NCBI GenBank assembly: GCA_944354125.1 | Contig: CALVPT010000012.1 | Coordinates: forward strand, 1 to 61,564 | DNA length: 61,564 bases | Direction: 5' to 3' | Origin: an uncultured Clostridia bacterium | GTDB lineage: Bacteria > Bacillota > Clostridia > Christensenellales > Borkfalkiaceae | Shown here: positions 32,735 through 41,636 of the stretch, piece by piece | Position numbering within the stretch: the stretch's first letter is position 1 | Layout of the letters: every line of letters starts with the position of its first letter | Notes under the pieces: generated by a model | Database searches by the model: none | Told to the model about the DNA's origin: nothing | The model's input: only the letters and a program-made list of their open reading frames with translations | Made by a program: the position numbers and the translations under genes

Positions 32735-32770
32735 CGAAAAAAGAGTTACCGCATTTCTGCGATAACTCTT
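32735..32770 (-). terminator. tuf terminator
   Basis: On the minus strand AAGAGTTATCGCA-gaaa-TGCGGTAACTCTT (32770-32741, one mismatch) is followed by TTTTCG. It lies 19 bases after the tuf stop. Confidence 0.9.
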
Positions 32771-32788
32771 TGAAATTTTGATTTAAGA

Positions 32789-34009
32789 TTAGCCGAGGAT
32801 CTTAGCGATGACGCCGGAACCAACCGTTCTGCCGCCTTCACGGATAGCGAACTTAAGCTTTTCTTCAACTGCAACGGGCTTGATGAGCTCTACAGTGATG
32901 GTGACGTGGTCGCCGGGCATAACCATTTCGGTGCCTTCGGGAAGGTCAATGGAGCCGGTAACGTCGGTCGTTCTGATGAAGAACTGAGGACGATAGTGGT
33001 TGAAGAAAGGAGTATGACGTCCGCCTTCCTCTGCCTTAAGAACGTAAACCTGAGCTTCGAACTTGGTTGCGGTCTTAACGGTGCCGGGCTTAGCGAGAAC
33101 CTGTCCCTTTTCGATACCCTTTCTGTCGATACCACGAAGAAGTGCGCCGATGTTGAAGCCTGCGATAGCTTCGTCAACGCTCTTGTGGAACATTTCGAGA
33201 CCGGTGATGGTCGTGCCAACGGGCTTGTCGATGAGGCCAACGATTTCTGCGGGATCGCCGACGTGAGCTACACCTCTCTCTACTCTGCCGGTAGCAACGG
33301 TGCCACGGCCGGAGATGGTGAATACGTCTTCGACGGGAAGAAGGAAGGGCTTATCGGTATCTCTTACAGGGGTAGGAATGTACTCATCGATGGTGTCCAT
33401 GAGCTGAAGAATGCACTGGCATTCGGGAGCTGCAAGAACTTCTGCATCGGAGCAGCCGGAGGTTGCCTTTTCGAGAGCCTTGAGAGCAGAGCCGCGGATG
33501 ATGGGCGTGGTGTCGCCGGGGAAGCCGTAGCTCGAAAGGGTATCTCTGATTTCCATTTCAACGAGCTCGAGAAGTTCGGGATCGTCCATCTGGTCGCACT
33601 TGTTGAGGAATACTACGATGTAAGGAACGCCTACCTGACGAGCAAGAAGGATGTGCTCCTTGGTCTGGGGCATGGGACCGTCGGTTGCTGCAACTACGAG
33701 GATTGCGCCGTCCATCTGAGCTGCGCCGGTGATCATGTTCTTGACATAGTCAGCGTGGCCCGGGCAGTCAACGTGTGCATAGTGACGCTTGCCGGTTTCA
33801 TACTCTACGTGAGCGGTGTTTATTGTGATACCACGAGCCTTCTCTTCGGGAGCCTTATCGATTTCGTCGTATCTCATCTTCTGTGCCTGACCCTTGCATG
33901 CCATAACCATTGTGATAGCTGCGGTCAGAGTGGTCTTGCCGTGGTCAACGTGGCCGATAGTGCCGATGTTAACGTGGGGCTTGCTGTTGTCGTACTTAGC
34001 CTTTGCCAT
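32789..34009 (-). CDS. tuf: Elongation factor Tu
   Basis: A 406-residue GTPase that brings aminoacyl-tRNA to the ribosome. GHVDHGKT is the P-loop, DCPGHADY the G3 region and NKCD the G4 motif; domains 2 and 3 follow in normal order. It is about ten residues longer than most relatives. tuf normally follows fusA closely; here an 869-bp gap full of repeats separates them, and tuf has its own promoter. Confidence 0.98.
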   Translation of the reverse strand: MAKAKYDNSKPHVNIGTIGHVDHGKTTLTAAITMVMACKGQAQKMRYDEIDKAPEEKARGITINTAHVEYETGKRHYAHVDCPGHADYVKNMITGAAQMDGAILVVAATDGPMPQTKEHILLARQVGVPYIVVFLNKCDQMDDPELLELVEMEIRDTLSSYGFPGDTTPIIRGSALKALEKATSGCSDAEVLAAPECQCILQLMDTIDEYIPTPVRDTDKPFLLPVEDVFTISGRGTVATGRVERGVAHVGDPAEIVGLIDKPVGTTITGLEMFHKSVDEAIAGFNIGALLRGIDRKGIEKGQVLAKPGTVKTATKFEAQVYVLKAEEGGRHTPFFNHYRPQFFIRTTDVTGSIDLPEGTEMVMPGDHVTITVELIKPVAVEEKLKFAIREGGRTVGSGVIAKILG

Positions 34010-34126
34010 TTTAATTTCTCCTATTATATTTTTTATAAAATGATAACTTACGCCTTGAAAGGCGTCGCAGCTATCCTTACGTCAATTTTGGGGGCTGCAA
34101 TAATTTTCGCCTAATGCGTTAAAATT

Positions 34127-34155
34127 ATTATATATTAAAAATTTTAAAAACACAA
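34127..34155 (-). promoter_or_regulatory. tuf promoter
   Basis: On the minus strand TTGTGT (34155-34150), 17 bases, perfect TATAAT (34132-34127). It gives a leader of about 110 bases before the tuf start at 34009. Confidence 0.6.
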
Positions 34156-34190
34156 TTATTTTGACGCATGTTTTTAAAAATTAATACTTT

Positions 34191-34416
34191 CGTAAATTTG
34201 TTTTCTGGTGACAAAAACAAATTTGACGACCTTGGGAGGCTCTGCCTCCCTGCCCCCGATTTCAGGGGCTCTCAAATCACTCAATCGGGGGCATTCACAC
34301 CGCTGAGGCGCAGGTATGCGCAAATGCAGTGCGCTGGCGCAGGCATAGCCTGCTTGCGCCCGTGAATAATTTAAGAAGTTTCGTAAATTTGTTTTCTGGT
34401 GACAAAAACAAATTTG
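34191..34416. repeat. Palindrome-rich element bounded by a 35-bp direct repeat
   Basis: The same 35 bases, starting CGTAAATTTGTTTTCTGG, occur at 34191-34225 and 34382-34416. Each is nearly a hairpin (AAATTTGTTTT ... AAAACAAATTT). Between them lie GGGAGGC-tct-GCCTCCC (34234-34250) and the inverted pair GCCCCCGATT / AATCGGGGGC (34252-34261 and 34283-34292). A 23-base segment at 34302-34324 (starting GCTGAGGCGCAGGTATG) recurs inverted at 37720-37742. A related copy lies in the atpE-atpF gap (51272-51336). It behaves like a small dispersed non-coding element. Confidence 0.75.
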
Positions 34417-34461
34417 TCTTTACAGCGCGGCGCGCAGCCGCGCTGTAAAATATTTATGAAA

Positions 34462-34878
34462 TTAGTTAGCCTTCTTGGCTCTCTCGCCGATCACCTTTTC
34501 TGCTACCGACTTGGGAACGATTTAGTGGGACGGCGCTCGCCTTGCTCGCGCCAGCCACTATTACGCCTTCGGCTAGGTTCCCAATTCGGGCTTAAATGGC
34601 TTAGTTAGCCTTCTTGGCCCTTTCGCCGATCACCTTTTCAGCTACCGACTTGGGAACGATTTAGTGGGACGGCGCTCGCCTTGCTCGCGCCAGCCACTAT
34701 TACGCCTTCGGCTAGGTTCCCAATTCGGGCTTAAATGGCTTAGTTAGCCTTCTTGGCCCTTTCGCCGATCACCTTTTCAGCTACCGACTTGGGAACGATT
34801 TAGTGGGACGGCGCTCGCCTTGCTCGCGCCAGCCACTATTACGCCTTCGGCTAGGTTCCCAATTCGGGCTTAAATGGC
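34462..34878. repeat. Three tandem 139-bp units carrying the fusA 3' end
   Basis: Units span 34462-34600, 34601-34739 and 34740-34878, with the genuine fusA end beginning at 34879. Each unit holds 57 bases equal to the last 18 fusA codons plus stop ([18 protein letters not shown]), then an 82-base insert that can fold (AGTGG ... GGCGC ... GCGCC ... CCACT). Units two and three match the genuine fusA end exactly. The outermost differs at three bases, and all three are synonymous codon changes (GCA for GCT, GAG for GAA, AGA for AGG). Confidence 0.9.
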
Positions 34879-36987
34879 TTAGTTAGCCTTCTTGGCCCTT
34901 TCGCCGATCACCTTTTCAGCTACCGACTTGGGAACTTCTGCATAGTGGTCGAACTGCATGGTGAACTGGCCACGTCCCTGGGTCCTTGAACGAAGGTCGG
35001 TTGCATAGCCGAACATCTCTGCAAGGGGAACTTCTGCATCGACTACCTTTGCGCCTGCCCTGTCATCGGTGGAGATGATGGTGCCGCGCCTTGCGGTTAC
35101 GTTACCCATGATATCGCCGAAATAGTCGTCGGGAGTGATGACTTCGACCTTCATGATGGGCTCCAAAAGTACGGGCTTAGCCCTGGTCATGCCGTCCTTG
35201 AACGCCATGGAACCGGCAATCTGGAATGCCATTTCGGAGGAGTCGACCTCGTGATAGCTTCCGTCGTAAACCTGAACCTTGAAGTCTACCATTTCGTAGC
35301 CTGCAAGATAGCCGTTCTTTGCCGCGCCCTGAATGCCCTTGTCGATTGCGGGGATATATTCCTTGGGAATGGAGCCGCCAACGGTAAGGTCTTCGAATAC
35401 ATATCCGCTGCCGGGTTCGCCGGGAATGAGGTGAATCTTGCAGTGACCGTACTGACCCTTACCACCCGACTGACGCTTGTACATGCCCTCTGCATCGCAA
35501 GCCTGACGGAAGGTTTCCCTGTAGGCAACCTGAGGAGCGCCTACGTTTGCCTCTACCTTGAACTCGCGGAGGAGTCTGTCGACGATGATGTCGAGGTGAA
35601 GTTCGCCCATACCTGCGATAATGGTCTGACCTGTTTCCTGATCGGTATAGGTCTTGAAGGTAGGGTCTTCTTCGGCGAGCTTGATGAGCGCCATGGTCAT
35701 CTTTTCCTGACCGGCCTTGGTCTTAGGCTCGATGGAAAGCTGGATAACGGGGTCGGAGAAGGTCATCTGCTCCAAAACGATGGGATGATCTTCGTCGCAC
35801 AGCGTATCGCCCGTAGTCGTATCCTTAAGACCGACGATTGCACAGATATCGCCCGAATAAATTTCGGGGATTTCCATACGGGTATTTGCGTGCATCTGCA
35901 CGAGACGGCCTACTCTCTCCTTCTTGCCCTTTGTGGAGTTATACACATAGGAACCTGCGGAAAGTCTGCCGGAATATGCTCTGAAATATGCAAGACGGCC
36001 TACGAAGGGGTCGGTTGCAATCTTGAATGCAAGACCTGCGAAGGGTTCTTCGTCGGAGGTCTTTCTCTCTTCCTCTTCGCCCGTTTCGGGGTTGATGCCC
36101 TTTACGTGGTCTACGTCGACGGGGGAAGGAAGGAAATCGATGACTGCATCGAGGAGCATCTGAACGCCCTTGTTCTTGTAGGACGAACCGCAGAGAACGG
36201 GGGTTGCCTTCATGGCAATCGTTGCCTTACGAAGACCCTGACGGATTTCGTCGGGGGTAAGTTCCATCGTGTCGAGGAACTTCATCATAAGCTCGTCGTC
36301 GCCTTCGGCTGCAGCTTCCATGACTGCCATGTGGCCGGCCTCTGCAGCTTCCTTCATGTCCTCGGGAATTTCTGCCTTGTGGTACTGCTTGCCGTCGTCG
36401 GAGTCATAGATTTCTGCGTTCATCTCGATGAGGTCGACGATTCCGCTGAAGGTGTCTTCCTTACCGATGGGAAGTTCGATGGGAACGGGGTTGGCATTGA
36501 GCCTTTCCTTCATCATCTTTACGGCTCTTTCGAAGTTTGCGCCGTTGATGTCCATCTTATTGACGTATGCGATACGGGGAACCTTGTACTTGTCAGCCTG
36601 GCGCCATACGGTTTCGGACTGAGGCTCAACGCCGCCTTTTGCACAGAAGGTTGCAACCGCACCGTCGAGAACGCGGAGCGAACGCTCAACTTCTACGGTG
36701 AAGTCAACGTGGCCCGGGGTATCGATGATGTTTATGCGGCATTCGTCCTTCTTGGTCTTGCCCGTCCTTGTCCAGTGGCAGGTGGTTGCAGCCGAAGTGA
36801 TGGTGATGCCTCTCTCCTGCTCCTGAACCATCCAGTCCATGGTGGCGGTACCGTCGTGCGTTTCGCCTATCTTATGGTTGATACCGGTATAGTAAAGGAT
36901 ACGTTCGGTAGTCGTCGTCTTGCCGGCATCGATGTGCGCCATTATACCGATATTTCTTGTATGCAATAAATCGTATTCTCTTGCCAT
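34879..36987 (-). CDS. fusA: Elongation factor G
   Basis: A 702-residue translocation GTPase. P-loop [16 protein letters not shown]3 DTPGHVDF, G4 NKMD and the domain IV-V regions are present in order. It starts 12 bases after rpsG, as in the str operon. The 3' end is duplicated in the three tandem units to its left. Length and frame are intact. Confidence 0.98.
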   Translation of the reverse strand: MAREYDLLHTRNIGIMAHIDAGKTTTTERILYYTGINHKIGETHDGTATMDWMVQEQERGITITSAATTCHWTRTGKTKKDECRINIIDTPGHVDFTVEVERSLRVLDGAVATFCAKGGVEPQSETVWRQADKYKVPRIAYVNKMDINGANFERAVKMMKERLNANPVPIELPIGKEDTFSGIVDLIEMNAEIYDSDDGKQYHKAEIPEDMKEAAEAGHMAVMEAAAEGDDELMMKFLDTMELTPDEIRQGLRKATIAMKATPVLCGSSYKNKGVQMLLDAVIDFLPSPVDVDHVKGINPETGEEEERKTSDEEPFAGLAFKIATDPFVGRLAYFRAYSGRLSAGSYVYNSTKGKKERVGRLVQMHANTRMEIPEIYSGDICAIVGLKDTTTGDTLCDEDHPIVLEQMTFSDPVIQLSIEPKTKAGQEKMTMALIKLAEEDPTFKTYTDQETGQTIIAGMGELHLDIIVDRLLREFKVEANVGAPQVAYRETFRQACDAEGMYKRQSGGKGQYGHCKIHLIPGEPGSGYVFEDLTVGGSIPKEYIPAIDKGIQGAAKNGYLAGYEMVDFKVQVYDGSYHEVDSSEMAFQIAGSMAFKDGMTRAKPVLLEPIMKVEVITPDDYFGDIMGNVTARRGTIISTDDRAGAKVVDAEVPLAEMFGYATDLRSRTQGRGQFTMQFDHYAEVPKSVAEKVIGERAKKAN

Positions 36988-36999
36988 AGTCTACCTCAA

Positions 37000-37470
37000 T
37001 TAGAAACGGAAGTGAGCAAACGCCTTGTTTGCTTCTGCCATTCTGTGAGTATCTTCCTTCTTCTTGACCGCGCCGCCTGCATTGTTGTATGCATCCATGA
37101 GTTCAGCAGCAAGCTTTGCGCTCATCTCTCTCTCGGAACGCTTTCTCGTGCTGATTACGAGCCAGCGGATTGCAAGGGTCTGACGGCGTTCGGGCCTGAT
37201 TTCCATGGGTACCTGATAGTTTGCGCCGCCGACACGCTTTGCCTTTACTTCGAGTACGGGCATGATGTTGTTGAGCGCCTGGTTGAATATATCCATGGGG
37301 TCCTGTCCGAGCTTTTCGCTCGCTATCTTGAGTGCGTCATAGACGATGGTCTGCGCAGTTCCGCGCTTGCCGTCGTACATAATCTGGTTTACAAGCTTGG
37401 TGATTACCTTGCTGTTGTAGACGGGATCGGGTAATACATCCCTCTTGGGGACGCTTCCTCTTCTGGGCAT
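37000..37470 (-). CDS. rpsG: Ribosomal protein S7
   Basis: A 156-residue S7, which nucleates folding of the 16S rRNA 3' domain. [20 protein letters not shown] at the N-terminus and [15 protein letters not shown] in the middle are typical. AAAAGGAGGATAACATT precedes the start. It lies between rpsL and fusA in normal order, but rpsL is 392 bp upstream instead of a few dozen. Confidence 0.98.
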   Translation of the reverse strand: MPRRGSVPKRDVLPDPVYNSKVITKLVNQIMYDGKRGTAQTIVYDALKIASEKLGQDPMDIFNQALNNIMPVLEVKAKRVGGANYQVPMEIRPERRQTLAIRWLVISTRKRSEREMSAKLAAELMDAYNNAGGAVKKKEDTHRMAEANKAFAHFRF

Positions 37471-37862
37471 AATGTTATCCTCCTTTTGAATTTTTAAGGG
37501 TTTACCTTAAATAAGCTATTGCTTGCCCCTCGCATTTTTCTGAGAGGTAGCAAATCTTCTCCGCAGATATCCTGCGAATACTGCCTACTTTTATCGGCTA
37601 AGGGTAAATATATTCCGAAACAAGTAGGGGAAAAAATTTTACTGTAAATGATTTGAAATACAAATAGTTCTCATTTAATTAACGGTGCAAGCAGGGTTCC
37701 CCTGCGCCCGCACCCTCAATTTGCGCATACCTGCGCCTCAGCTGGTGAATCGGCACATTTCCTTATAATGGTGTGCCTCAGCATAATGTGCCGAGAGGAC
37801 AGCGTCCTCAAATCGGGCAATTTTGTTTGCGCAACTTAGCAAACAAAATTCACGAGAGAACC
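37471..37862. repeat. Palindrome-rich gap between rpsL and rpsG
   Basis: No gene is seen. The gap holds several inverted repeats: GGCACATT ... AATGTGCC (about 37751-37790), GAGGAC-agc-GTCCTC (about 37796-37810), and AATTTTGTTTGC-gcaactta-GCAAACAAAATT (about 37819-37850). The 23 bases at 37720-37742 are the exact reverse complement of 34302-34324, so fusA and rpsG are bracketed by an inverted repeat. Confidence 0.7.
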
Positions 37863-38237
37863 TTAAGACTTGGGACGCTTAGCGCCATAACGCGAACGGG
37901 CCTGCTTTCTCTTGGAAACGCCTGCCGTATCGAGTGCGCCGCGCACGATGTGGTAACGAACGCCGGGCAGGTCCTTGACTCTTCCTCCGCGGATGAGAAC
38001 AGACGAGTGTTCCTGAAGGTTGTGACCTTCGCCGGGAATGTAGACGGTACCTTCCTGCTTATTGGTAAGTCTTACTCTTGCGATCTTTCTGATTGCGGAG
38101 TTAGGCTTCTTGGGCGTCGTAGTGGTAACCGAAAGGCAAACGCCGCGCTTCTGAGGACAGTTGTCTAAGATGGGCGACTTGCTCTTGAATACCTGCTTTT
38201 CTCTGCCGTGCTTTATAAGCTGATTGATTGTGGGCAT
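37863..38237 (-). CDS. rpsL: Ribosomal protein S12
   Basis: A 124-residue decoding-centre protein. [17 protein letters not shown] contains the lysine at which streptomycin resistance arises in other bacteria; [27 protein letters not shown] is present in full. AAGGAGGAGC precedes the start. rpsL begins the str operon directly, without rpoB/rpoC or an L7Ae-like gene upstream. Confidence 0.98.
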   Translation of the reverse strand: MPTINQLIKHGREKQVFKSKSPILDNCPQKRGVCLSVTTTTPKKPNSAIRKIARVRLTNKQEGTVYIPGEGHNLQEHSSVLIRGGRVKDLPGVRYHIVRGALDTAGVSKRKQARSRYGAKRPKS

Positions 38238-38397
38238 TATATGCTCCTCCTTGCTTTACTCGACCGATTTGCGGTCTGTGGAATATATCTCTTCACCGCA
38301 TTTACCCTTAAAAAAGCGATAGAAAGAAATCAATAAAATAAATCGTTCAGATGAGCGGTTAAGCATAACGACCCAAATTAACGATTGAGCAAAAGCT

Positions 38398-38426
38398 ATT
38401 GTATCAAACGCGACTCAAAATGTCAA
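38398..38426 (-). promoter_or_regulatory. str operon promoter
   Basis: On the minus strand TTGACA (38426-38421), 17 bases, TACAAT (38403-38398). The start is near 38391, giving a leader of about 150 bases before rpsL. Confidence 0.65.
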
Positions 38427-38560
38427 CGATTTTAAACAAAATTTTTATAAGGCGAGTCGCCCGACGCCTTTTGCGACAAAAAACCGCATGAAAGCGTACT
38501 TTTTGCGCCGCTTTAAGACAAATTGCTTACGCCGCCGACTTACAAAGAGGCATTTTTGAG

Positions 38561-38589
38561 TTGCATATATATAATTAATGTGGTAGAAT
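38561..38589 (+). promoter_or_regulatory. pnuC promoter (near-leaderless)
   Basis: TTGCAT (38561-38566), 17 bases, TAGAAT (38584-38589). The ATG at 38599 is ten bases past the -10 box, so the leader would be two or three bases. No ribosome binding site. Confidence 0.55.
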
Positions 38590-38598
38590 GTACGCGCT

Positions 38599-39315
38599 AT
38601 GCTTAAGAAAATATTGAAATACTTCACGCCCTTCGAATGGGTGCTGTGGCTGGGCGGAATGGCGGCGATACTCGTCGGATTCTTCGTCGGGGCGGAGAGA
38701 AATCTCCTGTCCCTCTTTTCCTCGCTGTTCGGCGTGACCCTGATAATCTTCAACGCCAAGGGCAACGTATGGGGGCAGGTGTTCGCCATAGTCTTTTCTG
38801 CGCTGTACGGCATACTCTCCTACACCAAGGCGTACTACGGCGAAATGATAATCTACTTCGCGCTGATGATGCCCATACACATCGCTTCCATAGTCATATG
38901 GCTGAAAAACCCCAACAAGAACGCCAAGCACCTGGAGGTAAAGATAAACACGCTTTCCGCGCGCGAATACGCCATCGCCGCCGTGTGCGCCGTGGCGCTG
39001 ACATTTGCCTTCTACTTCCTTCTGGAGGCGCTCGGCACGGACAACCTGATTGTCTCCACCATATCCCTGGTCACCTCGCTTGCGGCGGCATACCTCATGC
39101 TCAGGCGGTGCGAATACTTTTCGGTATGCTTCGTCTTAAACGACGTCATACTGATAATTCTGTGGTCGATGAAACTGTCGACAGACGGCATATCCGTACT
39201 GCCCAGCGTATTGTGCTTCAGCCTCTTCCTCATAAACGACGCATACTGCTTTATCAGCTGGAGAAAGCTCAAATACAGACAGAGAGCGCCAAAAGACGGC
39301 GGGCGCGCTGTCTGA
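38599..39315 (+). CDS. pnuC: PnuC-family nicotinamide riboside transporter
   Basis: A 238-residue membrane protein with about seven transmembrane helices. The family pattern is visible in FNAKGNVWGQVFAIVFS, YGILSYTKAYYGEMI and the late FVLNDVILIILW, residues that line the substrate site in PnuC. It takes up nicotinamide riboside (or a related vitamin in other PnuX types) for NAD synthesis. It stands alone, with a promoter at its start codon, so an NAD riboswitch in the leader can be excluded. Confidence 0.88.
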   Translation: MLKKILKYFTPFEWVLWLGGMAAILVGFFVGAERNLLSLFSSLFGVTLIIFNAKGNVWGQVFAIVFSALYGILSYTKAYYGEMIIYFALMMPIHIASIVIWLKNPNKNAKHLEVKINTLSAREYAIAAVCAVALTFAFYFLLEALGTDNLIVSTISLVTSLAAAYLMLRRCEYFSVCFVLNDVILIILWSMKLSTDGISVLPSVLCFSLFLINDAYCFISWRKLKYRQRAPKDGGRAV

Positions 39316-39341
39316 CGCGTCATAATTATTCAAGACATATA

Positions 39342-39418
39342 TGCCCTGCAATGCCCATTTTCGGACATTGCAGGGCACCTTTCATACAAAATCGGGGCGC
39401 GACGTTCAGTCGCGCCCC
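39342..39418. terminator. Two hairpins between convergent pnuC and recG
   Basis: First stem TGCCCTGCAATG / CATTGCAGGGCA (39342-39377), second stem GGGGCGCGAC-gttca-GTCGCGCCCC (39394-39418) followed by TTTGTTTTG on the plus strand. Confidence 0.8.
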
Positions 39419-39535
39419 TTTGTTTTGCAATTGACCCCATAATATGCCCAGGTTAATGCAATAGGGCGGCACATATGCGCAAAATACCGCATTTTGCCCG
39501 ATTGCCCCCATAATATGCGGCTGCAAACGCACTCG

Positions 39536-41542
39536 TCAGTTCATGACTATGTCCCTGAGCTGTTCGTAACGCCTTACCGCCTGTCTTCTGAGTTCGGTAA
39601 TTTCGAACGCGCCCGAGAAGGTCTCGTCCGAGATGGCCTTAGCCGTGAACACCGCCGACACGGGGAAACGCAGGTTTTTGAGTTCGGAGAGTATCCTGCC
39701 GCTCTGCCGCGTACCCATGAAGTCGCCGCCTCCCCTTATTTTGAGGTCGCTCTCGGCGATTGCAAATCCGTCCGAATTGTTCTTGAGCACCATAAGGCGT
39801 TCGGTTGCCGCGTCCGTATGGCTGCCCGAAAGCAGGAAACAGTAGCTCTTAAGGCTGCCCCTGCCCACTCTGCCCCTCAACTGGTGCAGCTGCGAAAGTC
39901 CGAACCTGTCGGCATCGTATATGACCATTACGGTCGCGTCTGGCACGTCTACGCCTACCTCTATTACGGTAGTAGATACAAGGCAGTCGTATTCCTTGTT
40001 CCTGAACGCCGTCATCACGGCGTCCTTTTCCCTGTCCTTCATCTTGCCGTGCAGCAGCGCGATTTTAAGGGAGGGCATTGCGGCTTTGAGCTCCTCGAAG
40101 AGCTCCGTAACCGACATGACCGTGCCCTCGTCGTCGCCCTCTATCTTGGGACAGACGAAGTAGGCCTGCCTGCCGACCTTTGCCTGCTCCTCTATCCAGC
40201 GGAGCATATCCCTATATTTGCTTTCGGGCACGATTGCCGTGGATATATCCTGCCGCGAACGCGGTTTATCCTTGATTGTGGTGACGTCCAGATCGCCGTA
40301 AAACACCAGCGACAGAGTACGGGGAATGGGAGTCGCGCTCATTACCAGACAGTCGCACCCCTCCCCCTTTTCGGTGAGCGCCGAACGCTGGGCGACGCCG
40401 AAACGCTGCTGTTCGTCGCAGACGACGAGCGACAGATTTCTGAACGCCACATCGCCCTGAATTACGGCGTGAGTGCCGCAGAGTATGCGCGCCCTGCCGT
40501 CGGCGACCTCCGCCTTTATGCGCCGCTTTTCCGCCGCAGGCGTGGAACCCGACAGATAGCGCACCTCGCAGTCGGGAAAATATTTCTTTATCTGCTCGGC
40601 GTTCTGACGGGCGAGCACCTCGGTAGGCGACAGCATTGCCGCCTGATATCCCGATTTGACCGCCATATATATGGCGGCGAGCGCAACCGCCGTCTTGCCG
40701 CAGCCGACGTCGCCCTGCAGCAGTCTGTTCATTATCCTCGGCGAGGTTATGTCGTCGAATATGTCCTTTACCGCCGCCCTCTGCCCCTCGGTAAATTCGA
40801 ACGGGAAGGAGGAAATGAACGCTTCCACGTCGGCCTTCGTCACGGAATATCTGTTGAGCCTTGCGACCTCCCTGTCGCCCTTTATGACCTTGAACGCGCA
40901 GACGAGCAGGAAATATTCCTCTATGGCTATTCTCTCGCCTGCGGCGGCGACGTCGTCCATATTTTCGGGGCAATGCAGCTTTATATATGCCCCCTTGAGG
41001 TCGGAAAGGGCATATTTTTTCTGCAGCTGGTAGGGTATGGCGCTCTCTACGCGCACGTTTTTGAGCGCCTGCCTGACCGCCGAACGCACGGCGCCCTGCG
41101 TAAGTCCGCCCGTGAGCGGATAGACGGGCAATATGCCCTTGAGATTTACAAGCTTGTCCGCGCTCTCGAAAACGGGATTAATCATGCTTGCGCCCATTCC
41201 GTACCTGTTCTGCACTCTGCCGTAGAAGAAGTATTCGCCCTTTTTGAGTCTGTTTGCGACGTACGGCTGGTTGAACCACACCGCCTCGAAATAGTTGTAG
41301 CCCTGACGGCATACCGCCTTGACGAAGGGACGACGGGCATATTTATTGAGCGTTACGCCCGTCACCTCGCAGGGGATGAGCACTATGTCGTTGTGCCGCG
41401 CCTCGAATATGGAGTTTGTCTTGGTGAGGTCGAGATAGGTCCTGGGGAAGAGGCGCAAAAGCCCCTCCTGGCTGGTTATACCCAGCTTTGCGAACTGTTC
41501 CTCCCTCTTTTCGGACACATATTTTAAGTCGGTAAGTTTCAT
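39536..41542 (-). CDS. recG: ATP-dependent DNA helicase RecG
   Basis: A 668-residue superfamily 2 helicase that remodels stalled replication forks and Holliday junctions. The N-terminal wedge (OB) domain spans about 50-200. Helicase motifs include RLLQGDVGCGKTAVAL (Walker A), VVCDEQQRFGV (a DEQQ variant of the DEQH box), MSATPIPRTL and QLRGRVGRG. I place the start at 41542, where GGGAGG lies three bases upstream; an ATG 21 bases earlier is possible. It follows fakA in the conserved rpmB / Asp23 / fakA / recG neighbourhood. Confidence 0.95.
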   Translation of the reverse strand: MKLTDLKYVSEKREEQFAKLGITSQEGLLRLFPRTYLDLTKTNSIFEARHNDIVLIPCEVTGVTLNKYARRPFVKAVCRQGYNYFEAVWFNQPYVANRLKKGEYFFYGRVQNRYGMGASMINPVFESADKLVNLKGILPVYPLTGGLTQGAVRSAVRQALKNVRVESAIPYQLQKKYALSDLKGAYIKLHCPENMDDVAAAGERIAIEEYFLLVCAFKVIKGDREVARLNRYSVTKADVEAFISSFPFEFTEGQRAAVKDIFDDITSPRIMNRLLQGDVGCGKTAVALAAIYMAVKSGYQAAMLSPTEVLARQNAEQIKKYFPDCEVRYLSGSTPAAEKRRIKAEVADGRARILCGTHAVIQGDVAFRNLSLVVCDEQQRFGVAQRSALTEKGEGCDCLVMSATPIPRTLSLVFYGDLDVTTIKDKPRSRQDISTAIVPESKYRDMLRWIEEQAKVGRQAYFVCPKIEGDDEGTVMSVTELFEELKAAMPSLKIALLHGKMKDREKDAVMTAFRNKEYDCLVSTTVIEVGVDVPDATVMVIYDADRFGLSQLHQLRGRVGRGSLKSYCFLLSGSHTDAATERLMVLKNNSDGFAIAESDLKIRGGGDFMGTRQSGRILSELKNLRFPVSAVFTAKAISDETFSGAFEITELRRQAVRRYEQLRDIVMN

Positions 41543-41636
41543 ATGCCTCCCTGCGGCGCGCACGGATAATGCGCATGATACCTAAAAGGGAAGTCCGCAG
41601 CAGTCGGACTTCCCTTGCGTAAGTTTTTTTATTTTG

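Noticed and set aside
32906..34114. 402-codon plus-strand frame opposite tuf
   Set aside because: Antisense to EF-Tu with intact G motifs; Cys/Val-rich shadow translation.
34462..34878. 139-bp tandem array near fusA as a CRISPR or tandem coding repeat
   Set aside because: The unit is far too long for CRISPR, and its coding part is the fusA tail with stop codon, so it cannot extend the protein.
35251..36969. 572-codon plus-strand frame opposite fusA
   Set aside because: It is fully antisense to EF-G, whose motifs are intact; long antisense frames are common opposite highly biased genes.
38238..38598. Riboswitch in front of pnuC
   Set aside because: The pnuC promoter sits within about ten bases of the start codon, so there is no leader to fold; the sequence further left belongs to the rpsL leader on the other strand.
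39494..41527. 677-codon plus-strand frame opposite recG
   Set aside because: Antisense shadow of a complete RecG; no start signal and no recognisable domain.
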